Below are positions 36,130-49,255 of a stretch of 64,000 nt of DNA, piece by piece. This stretch comes from Thiomonas delicata (GTDB lineage Bacteria; Pseudomonadota; Gammaproteobacteria; Burkholderiales; Burkholderiaceae_C), in NCBI RefSeq assembly GCF_900088825.1, contig NZ_LT592170.1, positions 288,917-352,916 on the forward strand, written 5' to 3'. A program made the position numbers and the translations under genes. Under the pieces are notes generated by a model. It was not told the origin of the DNA and ran no database searches. It was given only the letters and a program-made list of their open reading frames with translations. The first letter of the stretch is position 1, and each line of letters starts with the position of its first letter.

Positions 36130-37170
36130 TCAGACGCCGGAGACCTCGGGCCGGCTGCGGCGTGCGGAGATCCGCGCGTTCCTGATACGCACGGCCATGC
36201 GCAGCAGGCCCAGCCATTGCTGGGCCCAGAACCCCTGGCCATAGTCCACGCCCTGGCCTTCGGGCGGGGGCAACTGGGCGCGCACGCCTGTAGGCTGGGT
36301 TGGCGTCATGAAGTCGGCGGAATGGAACAGCAGGTCCCACCAGGGGAAAAGAATGCCGAAATTGCAGCCGTAGAGACGGGCGCGGTTGCCGTGGCCGAGT
36401 TCGTGGCCGTAGCCCACGGCGTGGTGCAGGCGGTGGAAACGCGGGCTCACCAGCAGGCGCTCGCCCAGCCGGCCGAAATCCATGCGCACATTGGCGTGCT
36501 GCAGGCTTTGCAGGGCGCCGCCCAGCATGGCCAGCAGCACGAATTGGTTGGGCGGCACGCCGATGGCCAGCGCCAGCGCGGCGAAGAACGCGGCTTGCAG
36601 CGTGTCGTCGAGCAGATGGCCGCGGTCGTCGGCCCACAAGGTGAGCTGACGCTGGCTGTGGTGCACGGCGTGCAGTTCCCACCACCACTGGAACTGGTGC
36701 TGCCAGCGGTGATACCAGTAGCCGGCGAAATCCAGCGCCACGAGGTAGATGAGGAAACCGAGCAGCGGATGGGTCCGCATGCCGGGCAGCAGCTCGTCGA
36801 GGTTGAGGTTGACGACGCCGTGCAGGCGCAGCCATTCCTGCAGGTTGTCGAAGGCCGGTTGCAGGGCCAGGAAAAACACCAGGCTCACCAACCCCAGGCG
36901 GTTGATGAGGGTGTAGATGACGTCGACCCGCGCCGCCTTGCGGTCGGGCCAGCGCTCGATGGGCCGCCACGCCTCGAGCGGACGCAGGACGGCGTACACG
37001 GCGAGGATCTGCGCCGCGCCGGCGACGAACCACAGCGTGGCGTCGTAGGCGAGGTCGTCGTAGTCCATGAGGTGAAGCTGGTAGAGCAGCGGCTGCTCCA
37101 GCGTGACGAACAGCCAGGTCTGGGCCTGCCCGAGCAGGGCCGAGACGGCATGCGCGACGGCGTCGAACAT
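36130..37170 (-). CDS. Fatty-acid hydroxylase/sterol-desaturase-type membrane di-iron protein
   Basis: A 346-residue protein with four or five membrane helices and the His-box pattern of the family: YWYHRWQHQ (HxxxH), LHAVHHS (HxxHH) and PRFHRLHHAVG (HxxHH), which bind two irons for O2-dependent hydroxylation or desaturation of lipids. Substrate is unknown; bacterial members act on hopanoids, carotenoids or acyl chains. It begins 16 bp after the beta-propeller gene on the same strand, so the two probably share a transcript. Confidence 0.82.
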   Translation of the reverse strand: MFDAVAHAVSALLGQAQTWLFVTLEQPLLYQLHLMDYDDLAYDATLWFVAGAAQILAVYAVLRPLEAWRPIERWPDRKAARVDVIYTLINRLGLVSLVFFLALQPAFDNLQEWLRLHGVVNLNLDELLPGMRTHPLLGFLIYLVALDFAGYWYHRWQHQFQWWWELHAVHHSQRQLTLWADDRGHLLDDTLQAAFFAALALAIGVPPNQFVLLAMLGGALQSLQHANVRMDFGRLGERLLVSPRFHRLHHAVGYGHELGHGNRARLYGCNFGILFPWWDLLFHSADFMTPTQPTGVRAQLPPPEGQGVDYGQGFWAQQWLGLLRMAVRIRNARISARRSRPEVSGV

Positions 37171-37186
37171 GGCACGCGCCTTCGCG

Positions 37187-38227
37187 TCACACCGGGCGCG
37201 GCGCGTGCGCCTGCAAGGCCGGGGGCAGGTTGTCGTAGAACGGCGCGCGATCGTAGAAGTAGATGCCGTGCGGCGATTTACCCACGCCGATGACGTCCAC
37301 CAGCTTGCGCGACTGCATGTCGATCACGCCCACCGTGCGATCGAAGCGGAAGGTCGTCCACAGCCAGCGGCGGTCGGCCGAAAGCTCCATGTCGTCCGGC
37401 CCGGGGCGCAGCCCGGCGATCTCGCCCACGTTGGTGAGCTGCTGCATGTCGAGGATGCTGATGGTGTCGGCGATGCGGTTGCTCACCAGCACATGCCGGC
37501 CGTCGGCCAGCGAGCGGAAGTTGTGCGCCGCCTTGCCCGTCGTGATGCGCCGCACGATGCTGCGCGCGCGCCAGTCCACCGCCACCACCGCGTCGCTGCC
37601 GGTCAGCGCCACCAGCAGCACGCGGTCCTGCGGCGTCAGCCAAACCCCGGCCGGCGTCTCGCCCACCGGCATGGTCCACAGCAGGCTTTGCGTGGGCAGG
37701 TGGATGGCGGCCAGCTCGTTGGTCTGCTGCAGGGTGACGAAGGCGATCTGGCTGTCCGCGGTGAAGGCCATATGACTGGGCAGCGCCTCCAGCGGCATGC
37801 GCTTGGACAGGCGCAGGGTCTTGCCGTCGTAGGCGTAGATGTCGACGCGGTTCAGGCGCAAGCAGTTGGTGAGAAACCACTTCTTGTCGGGCGAGAAGCC
37901 GATCTGGTACGGGTCCTCGATGCCCGGCACCGTGCCCTGCGGCTGACCGGTGACGGGATTGAGGAACACCAGATCGTTGCCCACCGCGTTGGCCACGATG
38001 AGCGAGCGGTTGTCGGGCGTGGCCATCAGGTGGTGCGGCTCCTTGCCCACCGGAAAGGTCTGCACCGGCCGGCGCGTGGCCTGGTCGATCAGGGTGATGG
38101 TGGCGTCGCCCGAATTGAGCACCACCACCACGTCCGGCGGCAGCGAGGCGGCCCAGGCCGACAAGGGCCGCGACAGGGCCGGAACGATGGCCGCGGACAA
38201 GGCGGCTTTCAGGAGTTGGCGACGCAT
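37187..38227 (-). CDS. Exported YncE-like beta-propeller protein
   Basis: A 346-residue protein with a signal (MRRQLLKAALSAAIVPALSR, possibly Tat) and a series of beta-propeller blades of YVTN/YncE type, each about 42 residues, with repeated phrases such as SGDATITLIDQATRRPVQTF, TPDNRSLIVANAVGNDLVFL, SRKLVDVIGVGKSPHGIYF. Such proteins are periplasmic scaffolds or ligand binders, sometimes linked to metal or quinoprotein systems. The ATG at 38227 was chosen for the signal. It lies 83 bp downstream of the CusS-like kinase and directly before the hydroxylase gene. Confidence 0.8.
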   Translation of the reverse strand: MRRQLLKAALSAAIVPALSRPLSAWAASLPPDVVVVLNSGDATITLIDQATRRPVQTFPVGKEPHHLMATPDNRSLIVANAVGNDLVFLNPVTGQPQGTVPGIEDPYQIGFSPDKKWFLTNCLRLNRVDIYAYDGKTLRLSKRMPLEALPSHMAFTADSQIAFVTLQQTNELAAIHLPTQSLLWTMPVGETPAGVWLTPQDRVLLVALTGSDAVVAVDWRARSIVRRITTGKAAHNFRSLADGRHVLVSNRIADTISILDMQQLTNVGEIAGLRPGPDDMELSADRRWLWTTFRFDRTVGVIDMQSRKLVDVIGVGKSPHGIYFYDRAPFYDNLPPALQAHAPRPV

Positions 38228-38310
38228 GATCGTGGGCACCCGCGGCGGACGGGAAAACGTGGAGGGAGCAACTGTAACGCGCGCGCAGGGTGTTTTGTTG
38301 ACCTGGGCCA

Positions 38311-39876
38311 TCACCCCAACGGCGTCAGGGCGGGCTGCGCCGGCAGCTCCAGCCGCACGCGCGTGCCCTGGCCGACGCGGCTGTCCACGCCCACCTCGCC
38401 GCCGTGCAGGCGCACGATGTTGCGCACCAGCGCCAGTCCCAGGCCCAGTCCGCCGCGCTCGCGGCTGCGCGCCGGGTCGGCGCGGTAGAAGCGCTCGAAC
38501 AGATGCGGCAGATGCTCGGGAGCGATCCCGCATCCGGTGTCGGCCACGGCGATGCGCACCTTGTCGCCCAGGCGCTCGGCGGACAGCACCACCTCGCCTC
38601 CCACCGGCGTATGCGCCAGGGCGTTGCCGATGAGGTTGCCCAGCGCGCGCTGCAGCAGCATGCGGTCGGCGCGCAGCGTCAGGCCCTGCGCGCAGCGCAC
38701 CCGCAGAAACACCTGGGACTCGGCCGCCGCCGCCTCGAAGAATTCGCCCAGCGCCGCCAGCTCGCGGCCGATGTCGATGGCCTCCAGGCGCAGCGCCGCA
38801 TCGGGCTGCTCGGTCTGGGCCAGGAACAGCAGGGTCTGGATCATCTGCGACAACCGCGCGCACTCCTCCACCGCCGACTCCAGCGCCTCGCGGTACTCGG
38901 CCTGCTCGCGCGGGCGGCCCAGCGCCACCTCGAGTTCGCCCCACAGGTTGGAGATGGGCGTGCGCAACTCGTGCGCGATGTCGGCCGAGAACTGCGAAAT
39001 GCGCCCGAACGACTCCTCCAGGCGCTGCAGCGTGGCGTTGAACGCCAGCGCCAGCGCCTGCAACTCGGCCGGCAGCCCGCGCGCGTCGAGGCGCTGGTGC
39101 AGATTGCTCGCGCCGATGCGGCTCGCCGCGTCGGCCATGTGGCGCAGCGGGCGCAAGCCTCGCCAGGCGATACCATAACCCGCCGCCGCGGCCACCAGCA
39201 AGGCCGCCACAAGTACCCCGCCCAGGCGCAGGCGGTAGTCGGCCAAGATGCGCGCCTCGGTGCTGCGGTTCAGCGCCACGTCCAGTTGCATGGCCTCGGG
39301 TGGCGCCGCGGCACTCGGGCGCGCCCACACGTCCAGCCGGGCGGTGAGGTAGTGCGCTCCGGCAGGTGTCGTCACCCGCTGCAGCAGGGGCCTCCCGTGC
39401 GCGGACGGCGGGAAGGCCGCGGCGCCGAGTTGCGTCGTCATGCCGGGGGTCTGCAGCACGAGGCGGCCGTCCGCGCCGCGCAGGCGCAGGAACAGGTTGC
39501 GCGGGGCGTCGGGCGGCAGCGGCAGATAGGCCTCCTGGCGCAGCGCCTCGCTGTCGGCGGGATGGTCGCGCAACAGGGCCGCGGCGGTGTCCAGCTTGCG
39601 CAGCACCGCCTCGCGGTCCTCCTGGATCATGCGCTGGTCCAGCCCCCAGTACATCCACGAACTCGCGGCCAGCAAAATGAGCGCCAGGGTCAGCGCGAAC
39701 GCGGCGGCCAGCCAGGCCGCCAGCGCGCGCGGCGGCAGCCCGTATTGGCGCAGGCGGCGCAGCGCGAACCCTCCCCACCCCTGCCCGCCCCACGGAAGGC
39801 CAGGGCGCGAACCGGCTTCCCCCGCGCGTGGTGCAGGCCGGGAGGAGCAAGCCGCCTCGGGCGGCTCACCCGCCAC
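38311..39876 (-). CDS. Heavy-metal-type sensor histidine kinase (CusS-like)
   Basis: A 521-residue kinase: first membrane helix [20 protein letters not shown], a periplasmic region of about 170 residues with [20 protein letters not shown], second helix [24 protein letters not shown], HisKA ([20 protein letters not shown]) and HATPase_c ([33 protein letters not shown]). Layout and the [10 protein letters not shown] segment match CusS/CopS kinases sensing Cu/Ag in the periplasm. The GTG at 39876, overlapping the regulator gene by 11 bp, is the best start; later alternatives were not identified with confidence. Confidence 0.8.
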   Translation of the reverse strand: MAGEPPEAACSSRPAPRAGEAGSRPGLPWGGQGWGGFALRRLRQYGLPPRALAAWLAAAFALTLALILLAASSWMYWGLDQRMIQEDREAVLRKLDTAAALLRDHPADSEALRQEAYLPLPPDAPRNLFLRLRGADGRLVLQTPGMTTQLGAAAFPPSAHGRPLLQRVTTPAGAHYLTARLDVWARPSAAAPPEAMQLDVALNRSTEARILADYRLRLGGVLVAALLVAAAAGYGIAWRGLRPLRHMADAASRIGASNLHQRLDARGLPAELQALALAFNATLQRLEESFGRISQFSADIAHELRTPISNLWGELEVALGRPREQAEYREALESAVEECARLSQMIQTLLFLAQTEQPDAALRLEAIDIGRELAALGEFFEAAAAESQVFLRVRCAQGLTLRADRMLLQRALGNLIGNALAHTPVGGEVVLSAERLGDKVRIAVADTGCGIAPEHLPHLFERFYRADPARSRERGGLGLGLALVRNIVRLHGGEVGVDSRVGQGTRVRLELPAQPALTPLG

Positions 39877-40543
39877 CGCGCACCTCCAGCACATAGCCCG
39901 CGCCGCGCACGGTGTGCAGCAGCGGCTGGGCGAAGGGCTCGTCGAGCTTGCTGCGCAGGCGGCGCACGTGCACGTCCACCACATTGGTGTCGCTGTCGAA
40001 ATTCATGTCCCAGACCTGTTCGGCGATGAGGGTGCGCGACAGCACCTCGCCGGCGCGCCGCGCCAGCAAGGCGAGCAACTGGAATTCCTTGGGCGTGAGC
40101 TGCAGGCGCTGGCCGCCGCGTTCGGCCCGCTGGCGCGTGAGGTCCACCGTCAGGTCGGCCAGTTGCAGCTGCTCGGGCTGGCGCGCGGGACCGCGCCGCA
40201 GCACGCTGCGCACCCGTGCCAGCAATTCGGAGAAAGCGAAGGGCTTGACCAGGTAATCGTCCGCGCCCAGCTCCAGCCCGCGCACGCGGTCGGCCACGCC
40301 GTCGCGCGCGGTGAGCATGAGCACCGGGGTCTGGCGCTGCGCGCGCAGCGCCTGCAGCACGCTCCAGCCGTCGCGCGCCGGCAGCATGGCGTCGAGCACG
40401 ATGAGGTCGTAGTCCTGGGTCAGCGCCAGGTGCAGGCCGTCGTCGCCGCGCGCGGCGACGTCGGCCACGAAGCCGTTCTCGCCCAGCCCCTTCCTCAGGT
40501 AGGCGGCGGTCTTGGCTTCGTCTTCCACGATCAGGATGCGCAT
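39866..40543 (-). CDS. OmpR-family response regulator (CusR/CopR-like)
   Basis: A 225-residue regulator with receiver motifs [60 protein letters not shown] and a winged HTH ending in [18 protein letters not shown] and [15 protein letters not shown]. The [10 protein letters not shown] helix is typical of the CusR/CopR/IrlR group. A perfect palindrome of the CusR-box type lies 28 bp upstream, between this gene and the divergent efflux operon, so it probably controls both. Confidence 0.87.
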   Translation of the reverse strand: MRILIVEDEAKTAAYLRKGLGENGFVADVAARGDDGLHLALTQDYDLIVLDAMLPARDGWSVLQALRAQRQTPVLMLTARDGVADRVRGLELGADDYLVKPFAFSELLARVRSVLRRGPARQPEQLQLADLTVDLTRQRAERGGQRLQLTPKEFQLLALLARRAGEVLSRTLIAEQVWDMNFDSDTNVVDVHVRRLRSKLDEPFAQPLLHTVRGAGYVLEVRGGG

Positions 40544-40570
40544 GCCTCAAGCATAGGAGTTCAGCGCCTT

Positions 40571-40598
40571 CGCCACATGACGAAATCGTCATGTGGCG
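40571..40598. promoter_or_regulatory. 28-bp perfect palindrome, candidate CusR/CopR box
   Basis: CGCCACATGACGA-AA-TCGTCATGTGGCG has two 13-base arms and a 2-base spacer. The core ATGACGA-NN-TCGTCAT parallels the E. coli CusR box ATGACAA-NN-TTGTCAT. It sits midway between the divergent regulator gene (start 40543) and the TolC-type gene (start 40639). Confidence 0.75.
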
Positions 40599-40638
40599 TT
40601 CATGCGGGCGTGCGCCTGCCATGCCAACAATGCCACGC

Positions 40639-42165
40639 ATGCAAAATCCTGCTTCGCCCCGACGCGGCGCGGTCCGCGCCGTCCCGCCACTGCTGGCCGT
40701 GCTGCTGGCCGGCTGCGCCGCGGCGCCCGCGCTCCCGCCCGTGGCGCCGCCGGCCGCCAGCGCGCAGGCGCTGCAACATCGCAGCCTGAACGATCCGGGT
40801 CTGCAGCGCTTCCTTACCTTGCAGGCCGGGTCGCCGCAGCCCGCCGACCTGCCCTGGGGCGCGCGCCGCCTGGGCCTGGCCGCGCTCTATTTCCACCCCA
40901 CCGTGCGCGTGGCGCAAGCCGACCTGCAACTGGCCGAGGCCGACCTGCAGACCGCCAGGCAATGGCCCAACCCGCAACTCCAGCTCGGCATGAAGTACAG
41001 CACCACGGCCGCGGTGGCCGCGCCTTCGCCCTGGACCGTGGGCGCCGCCATCGGCCTGTTGCTGGTGTCGCATGCCCAGCGCGCGGCGCAGACCGCGCAG
41101 GCCCGGGCCGGGGTGCGCGCAGCCAGGCTCATGTTGTCCGCCAGCGGCTGGGCCGTGCGCAGTCAGGTGCGCCTGGCCTTCATCGCCTTGTGGAACGCCG
41201 AACAGAATGTGACGCTAGACCAGCGCATGCTCAACGAACGGCTGATCATGCAAGACCGCATTTCCCAGCGGACCCGCGCCGGCTGGGTCTCGCCGCTGGC
41301 CGCGGCCCGCGCCGAGCAGGCCGCGCAGGCCGCCATCCTGCAGCTCACGCAAGCACAGGGCGCGGTGCGCAGCGCGCGCATCGCGCTGGCGTCGGCGGTC
41401 GGCGTGCCGGATACGGCCCTGCGCGACGCGAAACTGGATTTCAGCACCATGCGGAACGCCCCCGCCATGCCGGATGCAAGCCGCCTCGCGCTCTGGCGCA
41501 CCGCGGCGCTGGAACACCGCGCCGACGTGCGCGCCGCCGCCGCCCGGGAGCAAGCGGCGCGCGCCGCGCTGCAACTGGCTTTGACGCAACGCGATGGCGG
41601 CCCGCCCACCATCGCGCCGGGATTCGAACGCGACCAGGGCGCCAACCGGCTCACGGCCACCGCCACGCTGCCGCTGCCGCTGTTCAACCAGCACCAGGGC
41701 CAGATCGCCGCGGCCCGCGCCCGGCTCGCGCTGCGGCATGCCGAGTTGCAGCAGGTGCAGGCGCGCGCGCTGGCGCGACTCGAACGCGCCGAAGTCGATC
41801 TGCGCACGGCGAACGCCGCCCAGCAGCAGGCGCACGGATTGCTGCAGGCCGACCAGGCCTTGCTGCGCGCCGCCGAGAGTTCGCTGCGCAGCGGCTGGCT
41901 CGGGCCGCTCGCGGTGGCGCGAGCCCGGCTGCGCGTCATCGCCGCCGAGCGCGTGGCGCTGCAAGCCAGTGCCACGCAGTGGCGGGCGCTGGCCCAACTC
42001 GAGGATGTCGCGCAGCAATCCCTGCCCGCCGACCGGCTCGGGACGGACCCGGCCGCGCGACCCGGCAATCCCGTTCCTTCACCGACGACCCCCAAACCGT
42101 TCGCCACCGACTTGCCGACCCGCTGGACGCAAAGCCGCGGGCTGCCCGGCCAGACCCCACCCTGA
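40639..42165 (+). CDS. TolC-family outer-membrane efflux lipoprotein
   Basis: A 508-residue outer-membrane channel with lipobox LLAVLLAGC near residues 18-26 and the two-fold helical repeats of OEP/CusC proteins, seen in RVAQADLQLAEADLQTARQ, LALRHAELQQVQARALARL and repeated QA-rich coils. A Pro/Thr-rich tail (NPVPSPTTPKPFATDLPTR) follows. Two ATGs (40621, 40639) are possible; the second leaves a compact signal. It heads a three-gene tripartite efflux operon divergent from the CusRS-like system. Confidence 0.85.
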   Translation: MQNPASPRRGAVRAVPPLLAVLLAGCAAAPALPPVAPPAASAQALQHRSLNDPGLQRFLTLQAGSPQPADLPWGARRLGLAALYFHPTVRVAQADLQLAEADLQTARQWPNPQLQLGMKYSTTAAVAAPSPWTVGAAIGLLLVSHAQRAAQTAQARAGVRAARLMLSASGWAVRSQVRLAFIALWNAEQNVTLDQRMLNERLIMQDRISQRTRAGWVSPLAAARAEQAAQAAILQLTQAQGAVRSARIALASAVGVPDTALRDAKLDFSTMRNAPAMPDASRLALWRTAALEHRADVRAAAAREQAARAALQLALTQRDGGPPTIAPGFERDQGANRLTATATLPLPLFNQHQGQIAAARARLALRHAELQQVQARALARLERAEVDLRTANAAQQQAHGLLQADQALLRAAESSLRSGWLGPLAVARARLRVIAAERVALQASATQWRALAQLEDVAQQSLPADRLGTDPAARPGNPVPSPTTPKPFATDLPTRWTQSRGLPGQTPP

Positions 42166-42178
42166 ACCGCCCTTCACC

Positions 42179-43224
42179 ATGAACCGGTCTCCCTTCGTGA
42201 TCCGCCTCCGCCTGCCGCAACCATGCCCGGCGTGCATGGCTCTGGCGCTTGTGCTGTGCGCCTCGCTGCCGAATGCGGCCATGGCCAAGACCCAAGCCGC
42301 ACCCCTGCCGGCCGTGCAATGGACCTCGGCGCAGCAGGCCAGCTCCGGCGTGCGGATCGAGCGCCTCGCTCCCAACACTTACAACCGCGCATTCGCGGCC
42401 ACCGCCAGCGTGCAAAACCCCGCGGCGCTGCTGCGCCTGCAAGCGCAGGTGGCCACCGCGCAGGCACAGCTGCAAGCCGCGCAAACCCGCTTGCGTCTGG
42501 CGCAGCTGCGCGCGCAGCAGGCCGAAGGGCTGTACACGCAAGGGCAGAACATGGCGCTGGCGGAGGTCCAGCAGGCACAAGCCGCGGCCGACACCGCCAG
42601 GGCCGATGTGATGGTGGCGCAAACCGCGCTGGAGACGGCGCGCATCCAGCGCCGCACCGAGGCCGGTAGGGCATTGGATGCGCGTCTTGCCCACGACCCG
42701 GCCCTGCGGCGCGCGCTGTCCGAAGGGCGCGATCTGATCGTGGATCTGGCCCTGCCGCCGGGGACGCGCTTGCCCGCCGCCGCGCATGTTCTGCTGCGCC
42801 TGCCGGCCGGCGACACCGTCGCGTTGACCATCATCGGCCCCGCCGCGGCGGCCTCCGGCGAAGTGCAGGGCTTGCGCTATGCCGGCGTCGTTGCGGCGGC
42901 GCCCGGGTTGATGCCGGGTCTGCGCCTGCCGGCCGAAGTACGCAACGCGCATGCGCAACGCGGGGTGCTGGTGCCGGCGTCCGCGGTGGTGTGGTCGAAC
43001 GGCCGGGCCCTGGTGTTCGCCGCCGGCAAGGCGTCAGCGTCGGGCGCGCGCGGCTTCGCCGCCCGCCCGGTCTCCACCGCCGAGGCCTTGGCCGGCGGCT
43101 ATCTGCAGGCTGGCTGGGGCGCGGTGGACGTCGTCACGCAGGGCGCCGGACTGCTGCTCACGCCGCCGCCCAAACCGCAGGCCAAACCCGCCGCGCATGA
43201 CACAACCGCCGGGGACGACGACTG

Positions 43225-43225
<1 letters not shown>
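42179..43225 (+). CDS. RND efflux periplasmic adaptor, atypical
   Basis: A 348-residue exported protein with a signal (ACMALALVLCASLPNAAMA) and a long coiled coil (about residues 78-165: QVATAQAQLQAAQTRLRLAQ and onward). Later strands ALPPGTRLPAAAHVLLRLPA and VLVPASAVVWSNGRALVFAA match the barrel and membrane-proximal parts of HlyD-type adaptors. The usual lipoyl half before the coil (a G-x-V-x-x-L motif) is hardly recognisable: the coil begins right after FAATASVQNPAALLRLQ. It lies 13 bp after the TolC-type gene and overlaps the RND gene (TGATG). Confidence 0.72.
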
Positions 43226-46446
<3,221 letters not shown>

Positions 46447-46477
46447 ACCCCCGCCGCGCCGGATGCGTCGGCCGCCC

Positions 46478-49255
46478 TCAGGCCCGCGGCGGCGAGATGA
46501 ACTGCTCCAGGTCCGCCATCAGGGCGTTGTTGATGCGTTCCGCCTCCTGCACCAAGCGCCTGGCCTCCTCGCGGTTGCCGGCATCCGTGGCCCGTTTGGC
46601 GCGGCTGACGAGATCGTGGATCTGGCTGTGACGGCGGTTGAAGTCGGGATAGCGCGCGTTGTGGCCATGGAAGAATTGGCCGGATCCCTTCAGCCATGTG
46701 CCGAGATGACATTTGCTTTCGGCGTCGACCTCGGTCGCGTGCCTCGGAAAGGAGCCCTTGCCCTCGGTGGCGGCATACAGGCGCCTGAAGCGTTGGCGCT
46801 GGATTTCCGGCAGATTGGGCCGCGCGGACGCAACCGGCGGCAGCAACTGGGGCGGCGTCCAGCCTTGGACCCAGGCCTCGACATCGTGCGCCGGCATGGG
46901 CCGGGCAATGCCATAGCCCTGCGCGTAGGCGCAACCCAGCGAGGCGAGCAGGTTGAGCGTGTCGAGGTCTTCCACGCCCTCGGCGACCGTCGCCAAGCCC
47001 ATCAGCGCGGCGGCATGGAGCAGGCCGGCGACGATGGCATAGTCGCGCGGATCGTCGATCATGTCGCGCACGAACGCGCGGTCGATCTTGATCGTGTGCA
47101 CCGGCAGCAGCTGGAGATAGCGCAGGGTGGTTTCCCCCTGGCCGAAATCGTCCAGCGCAAAACGCACCCCCATGGCCATGCTCGCCTGCATGACCTCCGC
47201 AGCCAGGGCCAGGTCGTGCAGGGCGGCCGATTCGGTGAGTTCGATCTTGATCTGCCCCGGCCGCAACAGCGGGTGCGCAGTGATCGCGTCGCCCAGGTCG
47301 TCCAGCCAGGCCGTATCGAGAAAATGCAGGGCGCTGATATTGACCATCACCTGGATGTCCAGGCCCTGGGTGTTCCAGACCTGCGCCTGATCCAAGGCGT
47401 GCTGCAGCACCCAGCAGCCCACCGGGCGTGCAAGCTGCGGCGTGTCGAGGGCGCTGAAAAAATTCTGCGCGGCAAGGATCCCATGCTGCGGATGCCTGAT
47501 GCGCAGCAGCGCCTCCACACCGTGCGCGCGGCCGGCGTTCACGCCGGAAATGCCGATCACGGGCTGGTAATGCAGGACCAGCCATTGCTCCGCCAAAGCC
47601 TCGCGCAACAGGTCGAACGCGGCCTGCTGGGCATGGGCGGTCTGTTCCATGTCGGCGCTGAAACGCAGCAGCTTGTTCTTGCCCGAGAGCTTGGCGGCAT
47701 ACATGGCCTGGTCGGCGTGGCGCAGCAGGATCTCCGGGTCGGCACCGTCATCGGGATAGATAGCCAGACCCATGCTGGCGGTGACGTGCACGGCGTCGTG
47801 CTGGTTGATCTCGACGGCGCCGCGCGCGCGGTCGAGCACGCGGCGACAAACCGCCATCGCGTCCTGCACCTGCCCCACATTCGGCAGCAGGACGGCGAAT
47901 TCGTCACCCCCCAGACGCACCAGCAAGTCGTCGTCGCGCAGGCCCTTTTGCAGGCGTATCGACAGCGCCTTGAGGAACTGGTCGCCCGCGGCATGGCCGC
48001 GTGAATCGTTGATCTGCTTGAAGTTGTCCAGGTCCAGCGTGGCCACGGCGAAACGCAGGCCGTCCCGGCTCTGGCCGGCATCGCACAGGCCGGCCAGCCG
48101 CGTCATCAGGTGGCGGCGGTTGGGCAGGTCGGTGAGGTAGTCCTTCTCCGCCAGCTGCCGCAACTGGGCGTTGTAGGCGAGCAGGGCTTCGTGACGCCCC
48201 TGCAGCGCCCTGCCTTCGGCACGCAGGCGCTGCTGCACCAGAACATAGGAAAGGGTGAGCACGCCCATGAGCATGAGGAACGCCACACCGGCGGGCCACA
48301 TCTTGCTCCAATATGCCACCTCGATCTTCTTGGCCGACAGGGACGTTGCGACCACCATGTCAGATTCGTCGCTCAGGCGAGACCAATAACCGATGCGGCT
48401 CAGACCGGTCGAGTTGACCACCCCCCGGAAGGCACTGTGCGCAAGTTCCGGATGGGCCTGCAAGCTTTGTCCTAGCGCTCCGTGCTGCGGGTGCGCATAA
48501 AAGGCCTTGCGACGAGCCTGCGGCACGTCAGGCCAGATCGCCAGGATGTAGCCATCCTGGCGTGCGAAGGCGAATGCCTGATCGCCCGACAAGTCCTGGA
48601 AACCATTCTGATTGGTGAGCATACCCGACCAGAACTTGTCGAACGCGTCCCGGTCCAGTCCGATGCCGACCCAGAATGCAGGGGTCTTGCCTTGTGCCGG
48701 GTAGGCCTTGCGAATCGGAAGAACCCAGCGCCCCAGCGGGGTTACTGTACTTATCGGTCCGATCACCGCCTGCTCTTGCGCACGCGCCTGCTGCAATGCG
48801 GCCCAGATGTGGGGATGATCCCGCAAGTCGCGCATCGGCCGCTCTGGAAGCGAGGTCCCCAGCACCAGCCCGTCCGCGCCGATGACCTGGATGATCGCGA
48901 TATCCGGCAGCCTGCGCTGCGCCTCGGCCAGGCGCGTCGACAGCACCGCAGGTTGCGCGAACAGGGATGGGTCATGCCGCAGGCTTTCGCCCACGAAATC
49001 GGCCAGCAGGATGTATTGAGAAAGCTTGCCCTGCATGGCTCGCGCCATCAGGTTGGCGTTGACCTCGAGGTTCTTTTCGAAATCCTGCCGGTTCGCGTGC
49101 CACTGTCGCAAGGCGAAAATTGCGAACAGGATGATCACCGCCACCACCACCACGCCGTAACCCAGGCGGAGCATCCTTCCTAGGCGACGCAGGTCTCCCC
49201 GATCGCTGGCGGCGGGCTCGGCAGCTTGAGCCAGGGCGGGGGGGCGCTTATCCAT
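46478..49255 (-). CDS. Cache-GGDEF-EAL-CZB c-di-GMP signalling protein
   Basis: A 925-residue membrane protein: first helix near 35-55 (LGYGVVVVAVIILFAIFALR), a periplasmic sensor of Cache type (SRLSDESDMVVATSLSAKK and others), second helix near 310-330, GGDEF with intact LVRLGGDEFAVLLPNVG (about 445-455), EAL with GVEALLRIRHPQHGIL (about 580) and a C-terminal CZB zinc-binding domain with CHLGTWLKGSGQFFHGH and RRHSQIHDLV. Both catalytic motifs look intact, so it may make or degrade c-di-GMP, with zinc or redox input through CZB. It is convergent with the RND operon. Confidence 0.88.
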   Translation of the reverse strand: MDKRPPALAQAAEPAASDRGDLRRLGRMLRLGYGVVVVAVIILFAIFALRQWHANRQDFEKNLEVNANLMARAMQGKLSQYILLADFVGESLRHDPSLFAQPAVLSTRLAEAQRRLPDIAIIQVIGADGLVLGTSLPERPMRDLRDHPHIWAALQQARAQEQAVIGPISTVTPLGRWVLPIRKAYPAQGKTPAFWVGIGLDRDAFDKFWSGMLTNQNGFQDLSGDQAFAFARQDGYILAIWPDVPQARRKAFYAHPQHGALGQSLQAHPELAHSAFRGVVNSTGLSRIGYWSRLSDESDMVVATSLSAKKIEVAYWSKMWPAGVAFLMLMGVLTLSYVLVQQRLRAEGRALQGRHEALLAYNAQLRQLAEKDYLTDLPNRRHLMTRLAGLCDAGQSRDGLRFAVATLDLDNFKQINDSRGHAAGDQFLKALSIRLQKGLRDDDLLVRLGGDEFAVLLPNVGQVQDAMAVCRRVLDRARGAVEINQHDAVHVTASMGLAIYPDDGADPEILLRHADQAMYAAKLSGKNKLLRFSADMEQTAHAQQAAFDLLREALAEQWLVLHYQPVIGISGVNAGRAHGVEALLRIRHPQHGILAAQNFFSALDTPQLARPVGCWVLQHALDQAQVWNTQGLDIQVMVNISALHFLDTAWLDDLGDAITAHPLLRPGQIKIELTESAALHDLALAAEVMQASMAMGVRFALDDFGQGETTLRYLQLLPVHTIKIDRAFVRDMIDDPRDYAIVAGLLHAAALMGLATVAEGVEDLDTLNLLASLGCAYAQGYGIARPMPAHDVEAWVQGWTPPQLLPPVASARPNLPEIQRQRFRRLYAATEGKGSFPRHATEVDAESKCHLGTWLKGSGQFFHGHNARYPDFNRRHSQIHDLVSRAKRATDAGNREEARRLVQEAERINNALMADLEQFISPPRA

